17,000 nucleotides of DNA from Owenia fusiformis (Eukaryota; Annelida; Polychaeta; Sabellida; Oweniidae), in assembly GCA_903813345.2 (NCBI GenBank), contig CAIIXF020000388.1:1-17000 (forward strand), read 5' to 3'. A model generated the notes under the pieces. It was not told the origin of the DNA. It saw only the letters and a list, made by a program, of their open reading frames with translations, and searched no databases. Of this stretch, positions 1 to 7,299 are shown piece by piece. Position numbers and translations under genes: made by a program. How positions within the stretch are numbered: position 1 is the stretch's first letter; each line of letters starts with the position of its first letter.

Positions 1-17
1 ATCCTTCTGACGCCCCT
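1..17 (+). pseudogene. Possible 3' end of an upstream exon
   Basis: The first 17 bases read ILLTP in the frame that joins the exon at 214, and a GT (18-19) follows that could be a splice donor. Joining the last two bases (CT) to the G at 214 gives one leucine codon and keeps the cysteine-rich frame open. The piece is very short and cut by the window edge, so this is inference from splice phase only. Confidence 0.25.
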
Positions 18-213
18 GTAGTATAATCCTCTAAAATATGTCTTTGATTTATGAAGTCTTAAGTCCTTTTCAATTTATGATGTAAATATCCAGTAAATGT
101 TGATGGTTCTGCATATTGTTTCGATTTTTTTTCATTCATGTTCAAAGATTTAAACCATTCTAAATCCCAATGAAATACTGTTTATTATAAAATGCCATAT
201 GTATTAATTGTAG

Positions 214-395
214 GTACTACTGTGAGACAGCATCAGATAATGCTACCTCCATTGTATGCCCTGTGGAGCACAAATGCGTAAAAGGATCCAATGAACCAGA
301 GGCATGCCCTGCAGAAACCTATAGTAATAGTGTAGGCTACCCCAATGTAACTATGTGTAGACCATGTGATGCTGGAATGTACTGCAGTGAAACAG
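214..395 (+). CDS. Internal exon of a cysteine-rich GCC2/GCC3 (ephrin-receptor-like) extracellular protein, partial
   Basis: This 182-base stretch is bounded by an AG acceptor (tgtag, 211-213) and a GT donor (396-397). After the first base it stays open and encodes about 60 residues with the spaced cysteines of GCC2/GCC3 repeats: YYCETA near the start, then VCPVEHKC, EACPAETYS, MCRPCDAGMYC and SETG. The alternation of a CP-type turn, a GTYS-like segment and a C..C..G.YC motif is typical of the tandem repeats in large extracellular or membrane proteins of invertebrates. NAT and NVT are possible N-glycosylation sites. The exon ends in phase 1 and the next one starts with the two bases that complete a glycine codon. 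The exon itself looks intact, but the next one carries a stop, so the gene may be dead. I cannot tell which member of this large family it belongs to. Confidence 0.6.
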
Positions 396-647
396 GTTAC
401 AATGAATACTTAATTTCTCAAATTGACACCAGTCATTAAATGTCATCCTAAATTACTGATATATATATTTAAGAAAGACCCTTTTTGTCAAAATGATATG
501 TCATCCTGAATTATTTGTACAGTCATTTGTATTAGAAATATATAGATATACATAATTAAGATGTATATGAGAAAGACCTCTTTTGTCAAAATTGGCTCAG
601 TTAGTGATTGAAAAAATACTCTTTTATTGTTATTTCATAAATTTCAG

Positions 648-760
648 GAATGTCAGCACCAACTGGAAAGTATGACACTTGATTTTATTGCCCTGGTGGG
701 AATTCAGTGGTGATCCCTGTTACAATACTCCCTGTGCTTGATTCTCCACAGTTGTTGCTG
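648..760 (+). pseudogene. Following GCC2/GCC3 exon, broken by an in-frame stop
   Basis: An acceptor (atttcag, 641-647) precedes this exon. Joined to 395 it reads TGMSAPTGKYDT, then TGA (680-682), then FYCPGGNS. In GCC2/GCC3 repeats the position just before the [FY]YC motif is normally glycine, and one base change from GGA would give TGA. After GGNS the likely continuation, SGDPCYNTPCA, lies in the next frame, which suggests a frameshift near 707-712, and that frame then hits another TGA. I see no clear donor at the end. A real alternative is that the exon is skipped or that the base calls are wrong. The family call is sound; the status as a broken copy is moderately supported. Confidence 0.5.
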
Positions 761-1102
761 GTAATGATGACTGCATTTAAATTCATCTTATGTTTTACAA
801 TGAATTTTATGTGACACATTGACACAACGAAACTAAAAGTGGTGATATATTGTTAGATATTTATAGAATTCATTTATTCAATCTTTTTGATGTAGTGAAT
901 GTGATTTTTGAGTTGGCTATTAGGTGTAATAAGCTTGATTTTGATAAATGTAGTTTTGCAGTAATTGCCAAACTGAATAATGATGAATTTATGAAATAGT
1001 GGTATATTAAAAATAAAGGTGGGTTACTTACTTAGTAATTAGAATTTAGATAATTGAGGTTAAACATCAAATTATTATTGTACCTGTTCTTATATATTCT
1101 AG

Positions 1103-1279
1103 GAACCTGTTTCACAGTCAGACCTGAGTATGTCAGCTTTGGTTACATTGCTCTGGGGATATTTGACTTTGGCTGTGAAGATGCTCTTACACATTTATAC
1201 TTTACCATGTCTGGCTCCTGCCATTGAGGGCATGAGGTTTGGACGAGGGCCTTCTAGAGTACTGCAAAACTTCACCCAG
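1103..1279 (+). pseudogene. Candidate exon of the same gene region, with two stops in its most protein-like frame
   Basis: A polypyrimidine/AG acceptor (tatattctag, ending 1102) and a CAG|GT donor (1279/1280) bound 177 bases. In the phase used by the preceding exon (two bases, then codons) it reads TCFTVRPEYVSFGYIALG, then IFDFGCEDALTHLYFTMSG and SCH, then TGA at 1225-1227, GHEVWTRAF, and TAG. The balanced composition and the cysteines suggest an extracellular domain, but I do not recognise it. A second frame is open across the whole stretch to 1435 and is rich in leucine and alanine (from MSALVTLLWGYLTLAVKM), like a membrane segment. Which frame was ever used cannot be settled from one copy. 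Confidence 0.35.
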
Positions 1280-1535
1280 GTTAGCTATAATATTCCCTAC
1301 TACAGGACCAGTATATATCAGATTTCTATAGAAACATGTGATGAAGAAACTCGATTGAAGCGCCTTCTCTATGAATCCCTTTTTCCTCCTACAAATGAAA
1401 AATCTATAAAGAATCACCCATTGTTGGGGATATAAAGTACACAGTTGTGTTCTTCTAATGCTTCGTCTTACTTTGATTTTAGTATTTCCCTAGCACTTTT
1501 GTAACCAATGCTTACACTTTTGTAACCTTTTCCAG

Positions 1536-1576
1536 GTGTGTGACCTTTATCTTGGTACTCCAGCCACAGAATAACA
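1536..1576 (+). pseudogene. Weak terminal-exon candidate
   Basis: An acceptor-like run (ccttttccag, ending 1535) is followed by a short open stretch reading VCDLYLGTPATE and then TAA. It could be the last exon of the gene to the left or a chance splice site. Nothing else supports it. Confidence 0.12.
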
Positions 1577-1579
1577 GAT

Positions 1580-1797
1580 ACACTGATACACAATTCATGG
1601 ACAATCATTGACAATTTATATGTCTACTGCTGATGCTTAGTCACTGTAGAGAAAATGTTCCATAAAGTAGAAGTTGAACTACATATACTTGGTATAGACT
1701 GCTTATATTTGCTTATAGCACAGTTTTATTTAAAAACTGACAATATATATATAAAATAGGAGAACGTATATTGAATTATATTAATGTATGAGACTCA
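1580..1797. other. AT-rich DNA without recognised features
   Basis: I see no splice-bounded exon, hairpin or strong repeat here, apart from a short (AT)n run near 1744-1752. A short stretch from about 1742 resembles sequence near 2490 and 2650 and may be the outer edge of the duplicated segment described next. Confidence 0.5.
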
Positions 1798-2230
1798 TGA
1801 AGCAACTTACTCAAGTTAGCATAATTTAAGTATTGAGTTTCATTCTTTTATCTTTTGGAATCAAAATGTACCATACTGTATGTGTACCGTGAAAAGATCA
1901 AGCTTGGATATTTGGTCCAACAATTAAGTTTATGTGAATTTACAAATGGTTTGTTGCTTGATAAGATTTGGATATTTGATCCTTACATATGATCAACATT
2001 GACCATCTGTCATTCACTTCTTAATATTCCTTCTCAAAGATAAAAGGGTCATCATAGTAATGGTGATAGTATGTGACATAATAGTCACATTTGCTATGGC
2101 AGTCATGCAATCTACTATTATTAGTAAACATGCTGTAGACCTTGAGGCAATCATAATTTCTATGATTGCTGTAGAGACGATCAAACACTTCCTGTACATT
2201 CGTCTCTAGTACTTTTCTTTATTGGGATAA
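1798..2230. repeat. Dispersed duplication, copy 1
   Basis: This segment matches 2694-3245 in the same orientation at an estimated 75-85% identity. Anchors present in both include AGCTTGGATATTTGGTCCAAC, the string GATCCTTACATATGATCAACAT, and CTATGATTGCT.TAGAGACG. Copy 2 carries roughly 80 extra bases near 2755-2850. Both copies hold the same minus-strand open frame. A third, shorter relative of the left edge (the stretch around GCAACTC..GCAAGT) lies near 2560-2600. No terminal inverted repeat or target-site duplication was found, so it could be a tandem duplication of host DNA or an old element. Confidence 0.65.
2021..2218 (-). CDS. Unrecognised short open frame, copy 1 of a duplicated pair, no ATG
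   Basis: The minus strand is open for about 65 codons, ending with TAA at 2021-2023. It reads TNVQEVFDRLYSNHRNY near the start, then SRLHDCHSKCDYYVTYYHHY, then DDPFIFEKEY. The paralogous stretch at 3024-3218 shares DRLYSNHRNY/ERLYSNHRNY, SRLHD, YYVTY and HHY.DD, and the two differ by several insertions whose lengths sum to multiples of three. This copy lacks a start codon, so it would be an exon or a decayed copy. The peptide is rich in tyrosine, histidine, asparagine and aspartate, and I do not know the family. An adjacent frame is also open in both copies, so coding is not proven. Confidence 0.3.
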   Translation of the reverse strand, partial: RKVLETNVQEVFDRLYSNHRNYDCLKVYSMFTNNSRLHDCHSKCDYYVTYYHHYYDDPFIFEKEY

Positions 2231-2693
2231 ACTGCTTTGCAACCTTGAAGCGACCATAGATTTTCTATAGTTGCTGTAGGTATTTCTCAATGTGGAGAAG
2301 TACACCTGAGGCATGAACATTCTACTTGAAGTTAAACTCTCTGGTAGACTGCCTCAAAGTTTTCAATACCACATATATGTGATATTATGATACATATATG
2401 GTATAAGGGAGCCAAATGAAGAAACTGGTGTAAGTCCTTCTCTTGCATCTCTCACTTGAGTAAGTCTCTAAATATGTGTATATATGATTATATTATTATA
2501 AATAAGTATACAGACAGAAAGAGAGAAACAAGAGGTGAGAGAATTATTCCAGTTGTATATTAATGTGTGGACTTATAAAAGCAACTCTAGCAAGTCTCCC
2601 TCATTTTCTTTGTAAATGTACATCTCATCCCTAGCTTGAATAATTATCTCCTATATATATATATACAGAGAGTGAGAGAGAGTTGTGGGAGGG
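2231..2693. other. AT-rich spacer between duplicated segments, with simple repeats
   Basis: No gene is visible. The spacer holds an imperfect inverted repeat (ATACCACATATATG at 2364-2377 against CATATATGGTAT at 2391-2402), a (TA)n tract at about 2652-2664, and purine-rich GAGA runs near 2517-2542 and 2666-2682. Confidence 0.5.
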
Positions 2694-3245
2694 GAGCGAC
2701 TTACCCCAGTTAATATCATTTAGTTATTGAGTTAATTAATTTAATATTTTGGGAACAAAATTTAGGCCTAAGTCAAATGAAGTTGAAGTATAAAAATTGA
2801 CTGATAATTACATGTAGCCCTGTAATTTTGTAAATGCCATGCCATTAATCAAGTTACTGTATGTGTAGTGTACTGTGTTGAGATTAAGCTTGGATATTTG
2901 GTCCAACAATGTTTTTATTCATTTCAATTTATGTGAATTTACATAATTATGGTTTGTTGACTGATAAGATTTTGATATTTGATCCTTACATATGATCAAC
3001 ATGGACAATCTGTCAGTCACTTTTTAACATTCCTTATCAGAGAAAAAAACAGAGTCATCATTGTAATGGTGAACATATGTGACATAATATTCATAGTTGC
3101 TATTGCGGTCATGCAGTCTACTACTACTAGGAAACTCATAGACACGCTGTAAAGCTTGAGACAATGATATATAATTTCTATGATTGCTATAGAGACGTTC
3201 ATAGGCTACGTTAGTCATGGCATTGGTATATTTTCTTGATTGGAA
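2694..3245. repeat. Dispersed duplication, copy 2
   Basis: This is the same-strand partner of 1798-2230, beginning at the shared GACTTAC/AACTTAC..AGTTA region and ending in TTTTCTT.ATTGG. It is longer because of about 80 inserted bases after GGGAACAAAATTTAGG. Divergence is spread along the unit, so the duplication is old compared with the satellite repeats further right. Confidence 0.65.
3024..3218 (-). CDS. Unrecognised short open frame, copy 2 of the duplicated pair
   Basis: The frame starts at a true ATG (3216-3218) and ends with TAA at 3024-3026, giving 64 residues. It reads MTNVAYERLYSNHRNY at the N-terminus, VYEFPSSSRLHDRNSNYEYY in the middle, and NDDSVFFSDKEC at the end. It aligns over its length with the frame at 2021-2218. 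There is no signal peptide or membrane segment. Upstream of the ATG the frame stays open for some 14 more codons, so it could also be an internal exon. An overlapping minus-strand frame (3017-3202) is likewise preserved between the copies and is the rival reading. Confidence 0.3.
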   Translation of the reverse strand: MTNVAYERLYSNHRNYISLSQALQRVYEFPSSSRLHDRNSNYEYYVTYVHHYNDDSVFFSDKEC

Positions 3246-3273
3246 TTCCCATCTTGCACCTCAATTTTATTTT

Positions 3274-4013
3274 ATGATATTTCTCACCTGTCAAATCCCG
3301 ATTTAAATTAGGAGAAATCCCGATTTTTTTTGTAAAATATCCCGATTTTAAGAAAATATTCCAACTTTTCGCATGTAATCCCGATTTTTTCCATAAAATA
3401 TCCTGATTTTGTGTTCAAAAACTCCCGATTTGTTAACGAGACATCCCGATTTTTCACTTAAAACTCCCGATCTTTAAATGGTACCCTCCCGATTTTCGTT
3501 CAAAACTTCCGATTTGTCAATGAGATGCTCTCGCAGAAAATGAAATTATACGACAGGTTTTGTGATAAAATGCAGATGATATCTCATGAATATATATATT
3601 AATTCACAAAGATATTAAACGGCCCAAATGCAATTCGAAAACGTATTTATCAATTTACCTCTGTTAACCACCATTTCCTCCCGATTTTTATTGTAAACTC
3701 CCGATTTTCTCCCGATTATCCTCATCAATCACGATTTTCTCCCGATTATTTTTGTAAACCCCGAATTCCTCCCGATTTTCATTGTAAACTCCCGATTTCT
3801 CCCGATTACCCTTATCAATCCCAATTTTCTCCCGATTACTTTACCCCGATTACTTCCCGATTTTCTTTGTAAACTCCCGATTATCCTTAACAAACCCAAT
3901 TTTTTATAGAAATATCGATTTTCTCTCGATTTTTCTTAAAAAATACCGATTTAACCCCGACCTTTCTTCAGAAATCCAGATTTTTATTTATTTTACTTGA
4001 CAGGTATGATATT
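3274..4013. mobile_element. Putative non-autonomous hAT-like element built of CCCGAT minisatellite
   Basis: The 8-base word ATGATATT occurs at 3274-3281 and again at 4006-4013. Just inside, ACCTGTCAA (3286-3294) is the exact reverse complement of TTGACAGGT (3997-4005). The right inverted repeat directly abuts the duplicated word; on the left four bases (TCTC) separate them. An 8-bp target-site duplication with short terminal inverted repeats is characteristic of the hAT superfamily. There is no transposase frame, so the element would be mobilised in trans. The interior is almost entirely a degenerate minisatellite. Reservations are the short inverted repeat, the four-base offset and the AT-rich duplicated word. 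Confidence 0.5.
3293..3965. repeat. CCCGAT minisatellite with an inner period near 88 bp
   Basis: About 19 exact CCCGAT words plus several one-base variants occur at spacings of roughly 11-30 bases, mostly as TCCCGATTTT followed by a T/A-rich spacer. In the right part a compound unit recurs, starting at 3680, 3771 and 3856, with the order CCCGATTTT - TTGTAAACTCCCGATT - ATCAATC - CCCGATTA. The array is interrupted at about 3530-3676 by non-repetitive AT-rich sequence. No reading frame spans it. Confidence 0.85.
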
Positions 4014-4497
4014 CATGACAGTTTTGCTTTATAGTTTTGTGATTTAATAATCCAACCTAAAGAACATGTTTAAGCATATTAAAATGCATTATCCTTGTTT
4101 GAATTCCTCTAAAGCTCACAAGAGTAATCTTATTTTTGTCAACTGAATCAGTTACGATATTTCAGAAATTGATGATCAAATATATATCGTATAATGTATT
4201 GTGTAATGTTATTAAAGGACACATCTCGGTTTGGAGAACAGTCTCCTGAGCTAATATTTTTATGAAAAATATAGAAATATATCCAGAAGCAGGGATAACG
4301 GTGCAGTAGACCGAATTTATGAAAAATCTAGGAATATCACCCAAATTAAATTATGACTGTTAAAAAAAAATTCAAATCTATATTACATAAAGAAATTAAA
4401 TTTGTCCAAAGCAGTGGTAATGCCCACTTAAAGTGGTGAATTTCGTTTTCCAATTTGAGAATTGTCCTTTATAAAATGTATTGAATTGTCTGTTTTG
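4014..4497. other. AT-rich DNA without recognised features
   Basis: I see no exon-like cysteine pattern, paired splice sites, hairpin or tandem repeat here. The minus-strand open frame at 4162-4344 has no recognisable domain. Confidence 0.5.
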
Positions 4498-4870
4498 TGA
4501 ATATGATGCTCAAACCTTCATCTATATTACTAAATGAAGGTTTGGGGATACACATTACAGACGTTATCCAATTAATGATAGTGCCTCTGTCATTCATTTA
4601 TCTTTGAGAACGTCTTTGATTTTTGAATAATGATGTTCAAACTTTAATTTTATTACTGAAATGAAAGTATGGGCATACATATTACAATATTACATATGTA
4701 ACCTAATTCATACATAATGTGCATTCTAGCATTACCTTTTTCTACAATGTTGTGAGAATTGTGTTGTTCAAACATTCAACTTTATTATTACTTAAATGAA
4801 GGTGTAAGCATACACATTACAGAAATTATCCATTCATGGTGTTGATTCTTTTTATTTGTAAATATGTATC
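4498..4870. repeat. Three diverged tandem units of about 130 bp, each with an internal inverted repeat
   Basis: Units begin near 4498, 4625 and 4760. Each contains a TTCAAAC/CTCAAAC start, a TTTATTACT-like centre, an ATGAAGG-like segment and then ATACACATTACA(G). In the first unit CAAACCTTCAT (4511-4521) and ATGAAGGTTTG (4534-4544) form a perfect 11-bp stem with a 12-base loop. The corresponding arms in units 2 and 3 are recognisable but mismatched, so the hairpin is inherited with the unit. No coding potential is evident. Confidence 0.65.
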
Positions 4871-5744
4871 TGATTGTGTTTCGAGAAAAGGGAAAATCAA
4901 ATTATTCACATTATTGAATCACTCGAGTACATATGATCTGACCATTAACCTTACAAGCATGAAACAATTTATTTTATGATTTCCTTCATTGGTACAGATT
5001 GATTTTTTGTCTTATTAAAAATGTTCAAAATTTGAACGTAAGGGGCGTGTCAGAGGTAGTTTGGGGAGATTGTTCTTGGTCTTACTCCACCAATTCATTT
5101 ATGTGAAAAAACAGTCCTTCAAAAGTAAGCTTCCAGAGGCCCACATATAGATTTTGCCATAGATTTAAGTAGTGTATCGCTCTTTCTACATTCTGCAACT
5201 GCTGTTTATCTATCAGAGAGGTATTCTCCAAAAACAAAAATTGAATTGTGCTCGAGGAAATAATATTGGAAACGAGACTCAATACAAATGCAACCATCAA
5301 CAGAACACTCAAAGTTGATGATTAAAGATATGAAGTACTGTAAACATCGATGACAATGTTCCAATACTAAAGCTCCGATTACATACAGGTAGTTAATCTC
5401 ATGCTATACTAGTAATCTATTTCAAAGAAACATAGTAACTGTATCTAGTTGTAGATAATTGTGGTCAGTTATGAAAAGTAGATGATTGTAGATATAGAAC
5501 CACAATGTGTATCTACAGGGTTAAAGTTTACATGTAACTACCACTGAAATGATAGTTTAATTCAGATATAAAATAATAACTTTGTATGCAAATCACATGT
5601 ACATTCCTGTTGGTTGACGACTTCACATGATACTTTATATGATATAATATTATAATTTTGTGAATAATCTATAAGGAAATAAAAGAAATAATACAATAAC
5701 ATGCTCTTGTCTAGCTATTTTCTATAAACATGTTTAATATTTAT
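4871..5744. other. AT-rich DNA, one small inverted repeat, no recognised gene
   Basis: The only structure seen is an imperfect inverted repeat: TTGTAGATAATTGTGG (5449-5464) against CCACAATGTGTATCTACA (5500-5517). A minus-strand frame (ATG at 5295-5297, stop at 5082-5084, 71 residues) starts with a hydrophobic stretch (MVAFVLSLVSNIISSS), but it has no homologue that I recognise and is of a length expected by chance. Confidence 0.45.
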
Positions 5745-5940
5745 GCACTAACGTATATTGCAATGCATTAGGAATGAGCATTTTTGCTATAATTTGCAAA
5801 TAAAAAAATTTATCCACAAAATAGCAATGATGCAAATGGAATGGTTCTGTCCCAAATGAATTTGTGATTCAATAGTTTTTTCTACAGGTGATTTAGTTTT
5901 TAAAGCGAGAAGACAAAATTCCAATGAGAATTTAACATGG
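5745..5940 (+). repeat. Left arm of a long inverted repeat
   Basis: Read on the plus strand, this arm matches the reverse complement of 6087-6290 over about 195 bases at an estimated 80% identity. Shared words include ATTAGGAATGAGCAT, TGCAAATGGAATG, TGTCCCAAATGAATTTG and AATGAGAATTTAACATG. The two arms translate similarly: minus strand here HVKFSLEFCLLALKTKSP then IESQIHLGQNHSIC, and plus strand in the other arm HVKFSLQFYFLALTIKST then IESQIHLGQRHSIC. This confirms the relation but does not prove coding. Confidence 0.75.
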
Positions 5941-6086
5941 CACAATTTATTCAATTTTTCCGTCTGAAAATATTTCAGTGGGTGATTACCTATATACAGG
6001 GTGGTCAAAAAATGGAAACCCTTACACCATTTTCCTCATATACATACTTTCTCCCTGATTTGCATATTTTTGATTTTTGTTTACAT
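5941..6086. mobile_element. Loop of the foldback element, with a Tc1/mariner-like terminal motif
   Basis: The 146-base loop between the two arms contains TATACAGGGTGGTCAAAAAA from 5993. Many Tc1/mariner-type transposons begin with a TA followed by a CAGGGTG-type terminal inverted repeat. I found no matching reverse-complement end (ACCACCCTG) in the window, so at best this is one orphan end. It may also be chance. Confidence 0.25.
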
Positions 6087-6290
6087 CATGTTAAATTCTC
6101 ATTGCAATTTTATTTTCTAGCTTTAACAATTAAATCAACTGAAACAAAAATTGAATCCCAAATTCATTTGGGACAGAGGCATTCCATTTGCAACATATTG
6201 CTGTTTTGTGGATAATAATTTTTTATTGCAAACTATAGCAACAATGCTCATTCCTAATTCATTGACATAGACTTTAGTACCAAATGCAGA
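6087..6290 (-). repeat. Right arm of the long inverted repeat
   Basis: This is the reverse-complement partner of 5745-5940. The outer boundary is fuzzy: similarity continues to about 6285 (GTACTAA versus GCACTAA in the other arm, read outward) and then fades. Together the arms could form a long hairpin RNA if transcribed. No flanking target-site duplication was found. It fits a foldback or MITE-like element, or a palindromic duplication. Confidence 0.7.
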
Positions 6291-7299
6291 GGACCAAAAG
6301 TTGTAACAGAATCCCAAAAAACAAGAAAATGGCAACTCATGGAGTAACAAATCCAAAAGAAAGGAATTCATATTCTCTGCGATCAGACAGACTCACCCCA
6401 TGCAGACAGATCGCATAAAATTACATCTGTATGATGTTAAACTCGACATTCACCAGGAAAGAAGAAACATTTTGTCACCCATGATGCAAATTAATATTTT
6501 TTATTGCTTAATAAATGATGAACGACAGTCATATTAAGTTGCATAAGTATGTGAATACCATGCCGTCTTGATATTTCAAGGTCACCCCGGAATAGCCTGA
6601 CGACGGTAAAGTCAGATACCGTTGTCACAAATGGCGGACATAACCGTCGCTTCAATTAGATTTTCATGAATAAATGAAAATACGCAATTATGCAACAATG
6701 AATACACAGGGTATTAAGCAGATATGCACTCACCCTTGTAGAATATAGCATGCCATCTATGGAACACATATAACTCTATCTATACACATTATTGCATAAA
6801 ATAGGGTACATCTAAATGTCGCTCTTAGTGACATCTTTTCATACACCTTACACTAAGGTCACGACCTATAAGGTATAAACGACAAATGGATTATCAGATA
6901 ATACTTATCTTTTTTAGATGATTTTTTTCTTTTTGGAGATCAATTAATGTTTTCGAGCACCAAACTTATTAGAAATTGCTTACTTTTAGGTCGAAAATTC
7001 GGTCTAAAAATTTATTGTTTTCGGATTATCCTAATCCCAAAGTAATTGAGATTTCCTTTTTAGAGGTAAATCATGTCTTACAGTAATTTTGTAATTTTGC
7101 CATAAAAGCTGAAATAAAATGCTACATTTTTGGTGAAAATTGCGTCAGAATTGGGGAAAATTGGTGAAGATGGGTGGATTAGGGACAGGTTAAGAAATAA
7201 TGCAATCATCTTGATTATCATCCTAATGTCATTTATTGAAGATAAAACATGGATCTAACAGAACCAAATTTTTTTGGTGGTTAAAGTATTCTTCTAACT
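6291..7299. other. No recognised features
   Basis: I see no repeats, exons or RNA genes in this kilobase. Around 6592-6656 the base composition is locally richer in G and C (CCCCGGAATAGCCTGACGAC, then AAATGGCGGACATAACCGTC), unlike its AT-rich surroundings. This could be a small regulatory or exonic island, but no frame or splice pattern supports it. Confidence 0.5.

Noticed and set aside
1202-1417. Minus-strand frame opposite the 1103-1279 exon candidate
   Set aside because: It is a shadow of the plus-strand exon candidate, with no family features.
3293-3965. Telomere-like or replication-origin interpretation of the CCCGAT repeats
   Set aside because: The unit and the irregular spacing do not match animal telomeres (TTAGGG), and the flanking inverted repeat and direct duplication fit a transposable element better.
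5082-5297. 71-residue minus-strand frame with a signal-peptide-like N-terminus
   Set aside because: Its length is expected by chance, no family is recognised, and no splice or promoter signals support it.
6630-6656. YY1-like AAATGGCGG as a promoter
   Set aside because: It is a single partial motif with no transcription unit, TATA box or exon nearby.
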